A stretch of 27,251 nucleotides of DNA from Actinomycetes bacterium (GTDB taxonomy: Bacteria; Actinomycetota; Acidimicrobiia; Acidimicrobiales; RAAP-2), in NCBI GenBank assembly GCA_021795095.1, contig JAJYPU010000013.1:1-27251 (forward strand). Reading direction: 5' to 3'. A program made the translations under genes and the position numbers. The notes beneath the pieces are model-generated. The model saw only the letters and a program-made list of their open reading frames with translations. It ran no database searches and had not been told where the DNA came from. Shown here in pieces: positions 1-7,663 of this stretch. Position 1 is the stretch's first letter. Every line of letters starts with the position of its first letter.

Positions 1-10
1 GGGGGTTGAC

Positions 11-124
11 ATGGCTGACAAGTCTCCCCGAAAAGTGGCGTCCAAGAAGGCTGGCAAGAGCCTCAAGGAAAAGCGGCAGATCAAGAAGGAAAAGGACCGG
101 GCCCACAAGGGCATCGGCGACTGA
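11..124 (+). CDS. Lysine-rich 37-residue micro-protein
   Basis: A small ORF starts with ATG and ends with TGA. It encodes 37 residues beginning MADKSPRKVASKKAGKS and ending in HKGIGD. About one third of the residues are Lys or Arg, and there is no membrane segment or signal peptide. Tiny proteins of the pattern M-(A/S)-D-(K/R)-S-P-R-K-x-x-S-K-K-(A/S)-G-K-S-(I/L)-K-E-K-R are, to my recollection, widespread in actinobacterial genomes and have no known function. A purine stretch (GGGGG) lies just upstream, but the window edge hides the promoter. It converges on the tetR gene. A nucleic-acid- or ribosome-associated role would fit the composition, but this is only inference. Confidence 0.72.
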   Translation: MADKSPRKVASKKAGKSLKEKRQIKKEKDRAHKGIGD

Positions 125-147
125 CCGACCGATCGCGCGACCGCGAC

Positions 148-176
148 ACGGTCTGCCACTGCAGCGTGGTGGCCGT
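148..176. terminator. Possible hairpin between convergent genes
   Basis: GCCAC (155-159) can pair with GTGGC (169-173), flanked by ACG (148-150) and CGT (174-176) across a bulge. It lies in the 103-bp gap between the micro-protein stop and the tetR stop, where a bidirectional terminator would be expected. There is no T-tract, so support is weak. Confidence 0.25.
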
Positions 177-227
177 CGCACCGACGTCGCGGTAGGTGGC
201 GCCTCGAAAGCGGCCGCCAGAGCCCGG

Positions 228-938
228 CTACGACGTCGGCAGTTCGGGTGGCGCTGGCGATGACTCGCCGCGGTTGGCCGAGCCGCAGCGCGAGGCGCGG
301 ATTGCCTCGATGACGACCGCCTCGGGCGGTGACGGCGGCAGCGCGCTCGGCGTGCTTCGTGCGGTCATCAGTCCGTCGAGCATGATGCGCAGGTAGCGAC
401 GCCACAGGTCGGGCGCGACATCATTCGCACCACCCGAGAGCGAGCTGATCATCATCTCGAGTACGGGGATGTCGGCCTCGACGACGTCGGGGCGCAAGAA
501 GCCGTCGCACTGGGCCCGCTCGACGAGCGCCATCATGGCGGGCACGAGGCGGGTCTTGGCCGCCATCATCCGCTCCTGCGCGTAGGGCGCGCCCATGATC
601 ACCTCGCGTAGTCCGCGGTTTGAGCAGAGCCGGCCGAGTGCCTCCTCGAGGAACCACACGAAACCGTCCCACGAGTTCGCCATCTCGTTGGCACGACGAA
701 CGAGGTCGGCGATCTCGTCGATCGCGTGCTCGAAGAGCGCCCAGACTAACGAGTCCTTGTCGGGGAACCGGCGATAGACCGTGGCCACGCCCACGTCGGC
801 GGCGACCGCGATGTCGTCGAAGACGACATCGAGTCCCCGAGTCGCGAAAACGGTCGCGGCGGCCGCGAGTATCTTCTCGCGATTCCTCGCCGCGTCGGCC
901 CGCAACGGTCGCTCACTCGTATTCGATGTGGTGGTCAC
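228..938 (-). CDS. TetR/AcrR-family transcriptional regulator of the adjacent exporter
   Basis: This is a 236-residue TetR-family repressor. The N-terminal helix-turn-helix (about residues 20-64) is clear: RxxILAAAATVFATRG, then DDIAVAADVGVATVYRRFPDK, the standard recognition-helix pattern. The remaining helices form the variable ligand and dimer domain. The start is GTG at 938, preceded by GGGAG about 7 bases upstream on the minus strand. It is divergent from a DHA2 drug exporter, and the shared 117-bp gap carries two copies of a palindrome. The simplest reading is a local repressor of both its own gene and the exporter, relieved by an exported toxic compound. The ligand is unknown. The tail after about residue 200 is Pro/Ser/Ala-rich and probably disordered. 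Confidence 0.92.
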   Translation of the reverse strand: MTTTSNTSERPLRADAARNREKILAAAATVFATRGLDVVFDDIAVAADVGVATVYRRFPDKDSLVWALFEHAIDEIADLVRRANEMANSWDGFVWFLEEALGRLCSNRGLREVIMGAPYAQERMMAAKTRLVPAMMALVERAQCDGFLRPDVVEADIPVLEMMISSLSGGANDVAPDLWRRYLRIMLDGLMTARSTPSALPPSPPEAVVIEAIRASRCGSANRGESSPAPPELPTS

Positions 939-971
939 GGCTTCTCCCGTAGCAAATTTAGCAGTTTCACA

Positions 972-1000
972 GATAAGTGGAACGACTTACTCCAGATATC
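972..1000. promoter_or_regulatory. Palindromic operator O1 (TetR/exporter gap)
   Basis: The half-sites GATAAGTGGA (972-981) and TCCAGATATC (991-1000) form an inverted repeat matching at 8 of 10 positions, with a 9-bp spacer. The layout is the same as that of the second operator downstream. It is the copy nearer to the tetR start and so likely controls tetR autoregulation. Confidence 0.7.
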
Positions 1001-1010
1001 GCTACAGTGG

Positions 1011-1039
1011 AATAACTGGAGTCATCCATTCCAGTTATC
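1011..1039. promoter_or_regulatory. Palindromic operator O2 (TetR/exporter gap)
   Basis: The half-sites AATAACTGGA (1011-1020) and TCCAGTTATC (1030-1039) match in 9 of 10 positions with a 9-bp spacer. The inner 9 bp (1012-1020 and 1030-1038) are perfectly complementary. The site ends 5 bp before the exporter Shine-Dalgarno (GAAGGAG, 1044-1050). Its centre is 39 bp from that of O1. Binding here would block exporter transcription. Confidence 0.78.
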
Positions 1040-1055
1040 TGACGAAGGAGTCACC

Positions 1056-2546
1056 GTGTCCGACGCAACGACCACCATCTCACCCACGATCGCCCAGCGG
1101 GCCGCCAAGGCCCACGAACGACGCTGGTGGATCCTGGCGGTGCTTGCGATCGCGCAGTTGATGGTCATCTTGGACGGGACGATCGTCAACATTGCGCTGC
1201 CCACTGCGCAACACGCGCTCGCTTTCTCCAACTCCGACCGCCAGTGGATCGTGACGGCGTACTCGCTGGCCTTCGGCAGCCTGCTCCTGCTCGGTGGTCG
1301 CATCTCGGACTACATCGGACGAAAGAACGCGTTGATCATCGGCCTGGTCGGCTTCGCCGGCGCGTCGGCGCTGGGCGCGGCCTCCATGAACTTCACGATG
1401 CTCGTCACCGCGCGCACCATCCAGGGGGCCTTCGGCGCGCTGCTCGCACCGGCCGTGCTCGCCCTGCTCACCACGACCTTCGTCGACCCCGATGAGCGGG
1501 GCAAGGCCTTCGCCATCTACGGAGCCGTCGCCGGGGCCGGTGGCGCCCTCGGCCTCCTGCTCGGTGGTGTGCTCACCTCGTACGCGTCGTGGCGCTGGAC
1601 GCTGCTCGTCAACCTCTTCTTCGCCGCGGTCAGCGTCGCCGGGGCCGTCGCCTTGATGCAGCACGACCGGGGCGTCGACCACGACCCGCTCGACTGGCCC
1701 GGCGTCCTCACCGGCACCACCGGACTCTTCGCCCTCGTCTACGGTTTCTCCCACGCCGAGACCACGTCGTGGACCGACGTCTACACCATGGGCAGCTTCG
1801 TCGCCGCCGCGGCGCTGCTGGTCGCCTTCATGGCGATCCAGCGCCGTACGCGCTTCCCGCTGCTGCCGCTTCGAGTCCTGATGGACCGCAACCGCGGCGG
1901 TGCGCTCGCGGCCATGCTCGTCGCGGGCTCTGGCATGTTCGGCGTCTTCCTCTTCCTCACCTACTACCTGCAGGTCACCCTCGGCTTCAGCGCCGTGATG
2001 ACCGGCGTCGCCTTCTTGCCGATGGTCGCGGGGATCTCGATCACCGCGCAGCTCTCCAACATCTCCTTGCTGCCCAAGTTCGGTCCCCGTCCGCTCATCC
2101 CCGTCGGGATGCTGATGGCCGCGGGGTCGCTGTGGTGGCTGACCCGCCTCGGGATCCACAGCTCCTATCTCACCGACATCCTCGTGCCACTCATCACGAT
2201 GGGACTCGGCGTCGGACTCATCTTCGCGCCGTCGTTCAACACCGCGACCCTGGGCGTCGCCAACCACGATGCCGGCGTCGCGTCGGCGCTCGTGAACACC
2301 TCCCAGCAGATCGGTGGCTCGATCGGCACGGCGCTGCTCAACACGCTCGCGGCCAGTGCGGCGACGAGCTACCTCGTCGGGCGGGCGCCCACCGCGCTCA
2401 ACGCCGAACTCGCCGGCGTGCACAGTTACACCGCGGCCTTCGGCTACTCGGCGTGGATCTTCGTCGGTGGGGCGATACTCACCGCGATCCTGCTGCGCTC
2501 GGGCGCGCCCGAGCAGCTGGGCGCGTCACCGACGCTCGTGCACTGA
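1056..2546 (+). CDS. MFS transporter, DHA2 family (14-TM multidrug exporter)
   Basis: This is a 496-residue inner-membrane proton-coupled drug exporter of the EmrB/QacA (DHA2) type. TM1 carries the family signature LDGTIVNIALP (about residues 39-49). The TM2-TM3 loop has motif A, GGRISDYIGRKNAL. TM5 has the antiporter motif C, AGAGGALGLLLGG. Further hydrophobic segments bring the total to about 14, the DHA2 count. The GTG start at 1056 was chosen because GAAGGAG lies 5 bp upstream and the protein begins just before the first conserved segment. It is divergent from a TetR gene with two operators in the gap, so expression is probably induced by the exported compound. The substrate cannot be read from the sequence. 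Its stop lies only 9 bp from the stop of the convergent recD. Confidence 0.93.
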   Translation: MSDATTTISPTIAQRAAKAHERRWWILAVLAIAQLMVILDGTIVNIALPTAQHALAFSNSDRQWIVTAYSLAFGSLLLLGGRISDYIGRKNALIIGLVGFAGASALGAASMNFTMLVTARTIQGAFGALLAPAVLALLTTTFVDPDERGKAFAIYGAVAGAGGALGLLLGGVLTSYASWRWTLLVNLFFAAVSVAGAVALMQHDRGVDHDPLDWPGVLTGTTGLFALVYGFSHAETTSWTDVYTMGSFVAAAALLVAFMAIQRRTRFPLLPLRVLMDRNRGGALAAMLVAGSGMFGVFLFLTYYLQVTLGFSAVMTGVAFLPMVAGISITAQLSNISLLPKFGPRPLIPVGMLMAAGSLWWLTRLGIHSSYLTDILVPLITMGLGVGLIFAPSFNTATLGVANHDAGVASALVNTSQQIGGSIGTALLNTLAASAATSYLVGRAPTALNAELAGVHSYTAAFGYSAWIFVGGAILTAILLRSGAPEQLGASPTLVH

Positions 2547-2555
2547 CGGAGGCGC

Positions 2556-4268
2556 CTAGCCGAGTCGCTCGGTCAATCCCGAGACACGGTCCACCTGGCG
2601 GTCCGTCGCCGCGGCGACCGCCGCGAGGTCACCAACCAACGAGACCGACCGCTTCGCCCGGGTGACCCCGGTGTAGAGCAGTTCGCGGGTGAGCAGCGGC
2701 GACCCGACGCGCGCCAGCACCACCACGACGTGGTCGTACTCGCTGCCCTGGGACTTGTGGATGGTCATGGCCCACGCGGGCTGGGCGTGGGCGATCGCGG
2801 CGAGGGGCCGCTCGCGGCCGTCGTCGAAGACCACGTTCAGCTCGCCGTCGACCTCCATGACGACGCCGACGTCGCCGTTGTGGAGTCCCAACGACCGTTG
2901 GTTCCTCGTGATGAGCACGGGCTCACCCACCGAGTACCGCGAGCCCGCGCTCGCGCGACCCTCGCGCAGCGCGTCACGGACGCGTTCGTTCCACCACGCC
3001 ACCGAACCCGGTCCCTCGCGGTTGGCCGCGAGCACCGTGAGCGCGTTCGCGAGTGCGCCCAGCGCGGGCCGGTCGCCCCGGCGAGCCGCGTCACGCAGCG
3101 CGCGCGCGTGCTCGACGACCGTCGCAACGAGTTCGGGGTCGTCGAAGCGGCCGTAGTGGTGCAGGTCGGTGCGCTGGTCGGACATGAATCGCCGCACGCC
3201 CTCACCGTCGCCCGCCTTCACGAGTGACGCGAAGTCCAAGATGTCGCGGTTGTCGGTGCGGTGCACCGTAACCAGACGCGTGACGAGTGCGTCGGTGTGG
3301 GCCTGTTCGGCCACCGCGTCGGCGAGCACGGCCCCCACGTTCACCGAGGCCAGCTGGTGCGGGTCGCCCACCAGCACGACCCGACACGGCGAGACGGCCG
3401 ACGCCGCGGCGCGCAGCAGGGCGTCGAGCATCGCCAGGTCGGCCATCGACGCCTCGTCGACGACCACGACGTCGTGCCAGAGGGGACGCGGTGGGGCCAC
3501 GGCGGTGGGGTGGAGCCCGAGGAGGTGGTGGAGCGACCCCTCGCGGTCGTGGTCGCGCTCGAGCGAGGTGAGCTCGGCCCCGGCGACGGCGGCGTCCAAA
3601 GTCTGGCCGAGGCGCCTCGCGGCCTTCGCGGTCGGTGCCACGACGGCGAAGGTCATCGTCGGCGCCGACGCCATCGCCAGCGCGCGCTCGAGCGTGAGCA
3701 GAGCCTGGGTGACGAGCCACGTCTTGCCGGTGCCTGGACCACCGGTCACGAACGAGACCCGACGCGTCAGCAGCCGCCACACGACGGCGCCTAGCTCGTC
3801 AGCGACGAACCCGTCGCGCGCGAGCTCCGCGGTGGACGCCGCGATCGCGGCCTCGACGTCGGCGTGGGTGAGACCCGCCGGCACCTCGAGCACGGTCGCG
3901 CGCGCCTCGTCGATCGAACGGGCGACACGCCACTCCGCGAGCGCCCACCGTCGTAGTGAGAGGAAGCGCTCATCGAGCACGACGAGCGGCGGACCGCTCA
4001 CCTCGACTGGGTCGTCGCGCCCGAGGAACTGACAGAGGGTCGGTGCCGCGCGCAGCGCGTCGAGCACCGCGTCGGGATTCTCGAGCGCGGAATCGACGTG
4101 GTCGTCGTCGCGCCGCGCGAGGTCCATCGCCGCGTGGTCCTCGCGCACGGCGCGCGCGAGCCCCGTGACGATGCGCACGAGCAGCGCCGACGAGGCCGTC
4201 GGGCCGAAGCGGCGCAGCACCACCTCGGCGAGCTCGCGGTCCGACGCGGCGGCGTCCCCGGCGATCAC
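2556..4268 (-). CDS. recD: RecBCD enzyme subunit RecD (5'-3' helicase, exonuclease V alpha)
   Basis: This 570-residue superfamily 1B helicase is the fast 5'-3' motor of RecBCD, which processes double-strand breaks for homologous recombination. Walker A is GGPGTGKT at residues 176-183. Walker B/motif II is VVVDEAS, motif III is VLVGDPHQLASV, and the C-terminal motifs are MTIHKSQGSEYDHV and LLYTGVTRAKR. The N-terminal 170 residues are the RecB-interacting domain. I chose the GTG at 4268, which overlaps the recB stop as GTGA (4265-4268). An ATG 19 codons upstream would lie deep inside recB. It is the last gene of recC-recB-recD and is probably translationally coupled. No motif is missing, and the length fits the family (E. 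coli RecD has about 608 residues). Confidence 0.95.
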   Translation of the reverse strand: MIAGDAAASDRELAEVVLRRFGPTASSALLVRIVTGLARAVREDHAAMDLARRDDDHVDSALENPDAVLDALRAAPTLCQFLGRDDPVEVSGPPLVVLDERFLSLRRWALAEWRVARSIDEARATVLEVPAGLTHADVEAAIAASTAELARDGFVADELGAVVWRLLTRRVSFVTGGPGTGKTWLVTQALLTLERALAMASAPTMTFAVVAPTAKAARRLGQTLDAAVAGAELTSLERDHDREGSLHHLLGLHPTAVAPPRPLWHDVVVVDEASMADLAMLDALLRAAASAVSPCRVVLVGDPHQLASVNVGAVLADAVAEQAHTDALVTRLVTVHRTDNRDILDFASLVKAGDGEGVRRFMSDQRTDLHHYGRFDDPELVATVVEHARALRDAARRGDRPALGALANALTVLAANREGPGSVAWWNERVRDALREGRASAGSRYSVGEPVLITRNQRSLGLHNGDVGVVMEVDGELNVVFDDGRERPLAAIAHAQPAWAMTIHKSQGSEYDHVVVVLARVGSPLLTRELLYTGVTRAKRSVSLVGDLAAVAAATDRQVDRVSGLTERLG

Positions 4269-7200
4269 GCGACGTCCCCGAGCGCGTCGGACGCACTCGC
4301 CACTGCCGCGGGCGTGACCAGCCATTCGGCGAGGCCGTCCTCGGGGTGGGCCGAGGAGTCGCCCACGACGCGCAGGTAGTAGTACCCGACCCCGGCGAGG
4401 TGTCGCGCGGGGTCGTAGTCGCGCAGCGTCCCGCGCAGGTGACGGTGCAGGGCGATCGAGTAAAGCAGCGCTTGGAGCGGATAGTGCTCGTGCTCCATCG
4501 ATGCGTGCAGGCGCGTGCGTGCGTAGGGGCGCTCGGCTCCCGGCATCTGATCGGTCTTGTAGTCGACGATCGCGAATCGACCGTCGCCCCGGCGCAAGAC
4601 GAGGTCGAGGCTCCCGATGAGGAAGCCTTCGTCGAGGCCGTCGGCGTCGCGCGCGAGTCGGGCGAAGTAGTCACGAAAGAGACCATCCTCGTCGGGGCCC
4701 GAGCGGTCGAACTCGAGCATCGCCCTCGCGGCCGCCGCGAGCCGTTCGCGTCGACCACGCTCGCCGAGGGCGAGCACGAAGCGCATCTCGCGCGCCACGT
4801 CGCGTCGGGCCAGCTCACCGAGAGCAAGGCCGTCGAGCAGGGGGGCAGTCGGCCGCTGGAGCAGCGCCGTCGTTGAGGCGAGGACCGTCTCGAGGTTGTC
4901 GGCTACCTCGGACGCGGCGAACCCCTCGCGCTCGAGGACTGCGAGGGCGAGGGCGCGCGAATCGCGGACCTCGGCGCCGACGAGTCGTTCGAGCAGCGCG
5001 TGCACCGCGGCGCCCAGACGGGCGCCGGCGAGTGAGCCGAAGACCGACCGCACGCCGGGCGACACGTCGCCCGCCAAGTCGGACCCGTCGACCTCGCGCA
5101 CCGTCTCGTCATACCCGCCGGCGCGCTCGCTCTGGTCATCGGGCTCGCTCAGCACGGGCGCGTTCGACTTGAGCGTCTTGGCGAGGTCCGTGTAGGACCA
5201 CCGACGTCGCTGCCAGTCGATCGAGGGCGCGCTGGCCGCCGCGAAGACTCGAGGCTCGCGCGCTGCGACGGGGGCGGCGGCTCGCTCGACGGCGGCGCCG
5301 ACCAGCCCGTCGCCGATGGCGTAGATCGTGAACCGGCTCTGCGGGCCCCAGAGACCGCGCAGAGCCGCGGTGGGATCGCGCTTCAGCGCCCGTTCGCCCG
5401 TGGCGTCCAGGTCGCGTTTCGAGTCCATGAACAGCGGCCACACCTCGTCCAAAGGCCGAGCGGTGAGCGCCGGCGGCGACGCCGCACGGTCAAAGACGAG
5501 CCGCGCGAACTCCCCGCCCAGCGGCTGTCGGGTCGCGACGGCAAGCCAGACGACCAGGTGACGTTTGGCTCGCGTGAGTGCGACGTACGCGAGTCGTCGG
5601 TGTTCAGCGAGGTTGCTCGCGATGACGCGCCGGTTGCGCGCGACCGGATCGCCCCACTCGATTCCCGAGCCGGCGTCCACCACCACGTGGTCCACGTCGA
5701 CCCACTGGCGAAGGGACCGGGAACCGTCCGCGTCGATCCGCGGGTACTGCTCGTTGAGGTAGGGCACGAGCACCGTGTCGAACTCGAGACCCTTGGCCTT
5801 GTGGACCGTCATGACGCGCACGGCGTCGCTCTCGGTCTCCAGGCGTCGCGCGCGCACGCCCGGCCCGGCGTCGTCGGCGGACGCGAGGTCGTCGAGCCAG
5901 TCGAGCACGAGCGGTAGAGACCGCACGGTGCGGCACTCCACGCCCAGCATCTCGGATAGGTGCCAGAGGTCGGTCACGTGCCGTTCACCGTCGCGCAGGG
6001 ACATCACCGTCGTGAGGACGCTGCGGTGGTGGACGAATCGCGCGATGGCGGCCACGCCGTGCAGCGAGAACTCCTCGACGAGCCGGTTCACGAGCTCGTC
6101 GGGCTCACCGTCACGCCCGAGGGCCTCGCGGAACCACGAGACCCGCAGGACCTCGGTGTGGGCGGACTCGTCCGGGTCGGCGAGGGCCACGAGGAGCAGC
6201 CGCAGCTGGAACGCCGCACGACTGGTGGCGACGCTCTCGTCGGCCGAGGTCGTCGCGGGGATCCCGCGGCGCGACAGGTGGTGCTGGATCTCCAGGCACT
6301 GGTACCGCGTGCGGCAGAGCACGGCCACTGCGCTGTAGGGGACGCCGCGGGCGTGCACTAGCGCGACGTAGTCGGCGACTTCCCGGCGCACCATCGCGTC
6401 GTCCTTGCGTCCCACGCGCAGGTGCATCGGTGCGGACCCGTCGCCGAGGGCGAGACCGTGGGGGGTCTCGTTGCCATCGAGGAACGCTCGCGCGGGTGTG
6501 AAGCCGATCGCGAGGTCGTCACGGTCGTCGACGTCGTAGCGGAACGACGCCCCGTCGAAGAATTGGTTGACGCACGCGAGCAGCGCGGGGTCCGAACGGT
6601 GGTTGTCGGGCAACGTCGTGATCGGCACCCCTCGGGTCTCGCACATCGAGCGCACCGCGAGGAAGGTCTCCACGCTGCCCGAACGGAACAGGTAGATCGC
6701 CTGCTTGGGGTCACCGACCACCACGAGTCGGGTCTCGGGCGCGTCGAGGAAGAGTCGGGTGAAGATCTCCCACTGCAGGTGGTTGGTGTCTTGGAACTCG
6801 TCGATCATGATCACCCGGAACCGCTGTCGCATCCGCGCGATGAACGCCGCCGACCCCGCGTCACGGGTCCGCTCGAGCAGGCCCAGCATGACGTCCGAGA
6901 AGGTCGTGGCCCGGACGTCACGGAGCAATTCGCCGAAGCGCGCCACGATTCCGACTGCGAGGTCTCGCTGGACCCGCGCGGCGCGCGTCGCCTCGTCGAC
7001 GTCGGGGTCGTTGCCGGTCGGCAGGACCACGAGCGACGGCGGTGCCGTCACCCGGCCCTCGTTGACGCGCAGGCCAGCGTCGTAGAGGGCGCGCGCGACA
7101 ACGCGCACCGTGTCGAGCGTGGCGTGACGCTCGAGGAGCGCGGCGTCTTCGGGCGAAGCGAGGGCGTGCGCCGCGATGATCTCGTTGCACGCCTGGCGCC

Positions 7201-7663
7201 ACTGGCGCTTCGCCTGGGTCGTCGTGCGCGCGGCGCCCTCTGCGTGCTCGGCCGCGAACGAGTCGATGGTCTGGGCGTGCAGTTCGTCGAGTGTCGCCAG
7301 TCGCTCACGACCGGCGACGAGCAGATGCGCGCGACGCCGCGGGTCCAGGGCCGCGAAGTAGCGCTCCCATGCCTGGCCCGGCACCGCGGTGCCAGCCTCG
7401 AAACGCTCGAGGAGCTCGAGCACTTGGCGAAGGTGGACCCGAACGCGCCCGCGCAGCTCGCGCGCGGCGTCGCGGGTAAAGGTGACGAGCAGCAGCTCGT
7501 CGGGCGTGACCCCGTCTTCGAGCATGAACCGCACGGCGAGGTGGGCGAGGGTCCACGTCTTGCCACTGCCCGCGCTGGCCTCGATGAGTAGCGGGTGGGG
7601 CACGGCGTCGTGGCCGTCGGTCCGGCGAAGCGGGCTCGTGGCGACGTCGAACGCGTCACTCAT
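4265..7663 (-). CDS. recB: RecBCD enzyme subunit RecB (3'-5' helicase/nuclease, exonuclease V beta)
   Basis: This 1132-residue UvrD-like superfamily 1A helicase has a C-terminal nuclease domain. The motifs run in order: Walker A ASAGSGKT (29-36), VTFTRDAA, motif II MIDEFQDTN, motif III VVGDPKQAIYLFR, motif IV DNHRSDP, motif V VMTVHKAKGLEF and motif VI VALTRAKR. The C-terminal nuclease carries GAAVHALLERL (the metal-ligand His region), then GSLDLVLRR and IVDYKTDQ, so the Asp-Asp-Lys nuclease core is intact. Start ATG 7663 overlaps the recC TGA as ATGA. A longer reading with a 73-residue Arg-rich extension runs into recC and is rejected. It loads RecA and degrades DNA together with RecC and RecD. 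Confidence 0.96.
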   Translation of the reverse strand: MSDAFDVATSPLRRTDGHDAVPHPLLIEASAGSGKTWTLAHLAVRFMLEDGVTPDELLLVTFTRDAARELRGRVRVHLRQVLELLERFEAGTAVPGQAWERYFAALDPRRRAHLLVAGRERLATLDELHAQTIDSFAAEHAEGAARTTTQAKRQWRQACNEIIAAHALASPEDAALLERHATLDTVRVVARALYDAGLRVNEGRVTAPPSLVVLPTGNDPDVDEATRAARVQRDLAVGIVARFGELLRDVRATTFSDVMLGLLERTRDAGSAAFIARMRQRFRVIMIDEFQDTNHLQWEIFTRLFLDAPETRLVVVGDPKQAIYLFRSGSVETFLAVRSMCETRGVPITTLPDNHRSDPALLACVNQFFDGASFRYDVDDRDDLAIGFTPARAFLDGNETPHGLALGDGSAPMHLRVGRKDDAMVRREVADYVALVHARGVPYSAVAVLCRTRYQCLEIQHHLSRRGIPATTSADESVATSRAAFQLRLLLVALADPDESAHTEVLRVSWFREALGRDGEPDELVNRLVEEFSLHGVAAIARFVHHRSVLTTVMSLRDGERHVTDLWHLSEMLGVECRTVRSLPLVLDWLDDLASADDAGPGVRARRLETESDAVRVMTVHKAKGLEFDTVLVPYLNEQYPRIDADGSRSLRQWVDVDHVVVDAGSGIEWGDPVARNRRVIASNLAEHRRLAYVALTRAKRHLVVWLAVATRQPLGGEFARLVFDRAASPPALTARPLDEVWPLFMDSKRDLDATGERALKRDPTAALRGLWGPQSRFTIYAIGDGLVGAAVERAAAPVAAREPRVFAAASAPSIDWQRRRWSYTDLAKTLKSNAPVLSEPDDQSERAGGYDETVREVDGSDLAGDVSPGVRSVFGSLAGARLGAAVHALLERLVGAEVRDSRALALAVLEREGFAASEVADNLETVLASTTALLQRPTAPLLDGLALGELARRDVAREMRFVLALGERGRRERLAAAARAMLEFDRSGPDEDGLFRDYFARLARDADGLDEGFLIGSLDLVLRRGDGRFAIVDYKTDQMPGAERPYARTRLHASMEHEHYPLQALLYSIALHRHLRGTLRDYDPARHLAGVGYYYLRVVGDSSAHPEDGLAEWLVTPAAVASASDALGDVA

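Noticed and set aside
1080..2423. Long minus-strand open frame opposite the DHA2 exporter gene
   Set aside because: The composition is Arg/Glu/Gly/Asp/His-rich with no motif or fold signal, as expected for an antisense shadow of a GC-rich gene. The plus-strand exporter explains the region fully.
2547..2560. AGGCGCCT palindrome between exporter and recD stops as a terminator
   Set aside because: It has no loop and the gap is only 9 bp; it is more likely codon context.
6422..7591. Long plus-strand open frame opposite recB
   Set aside because: Low-complexity Arg/Glu/Val/His composition with no recognisable domain, antisense to well-conserved RecB motifs.
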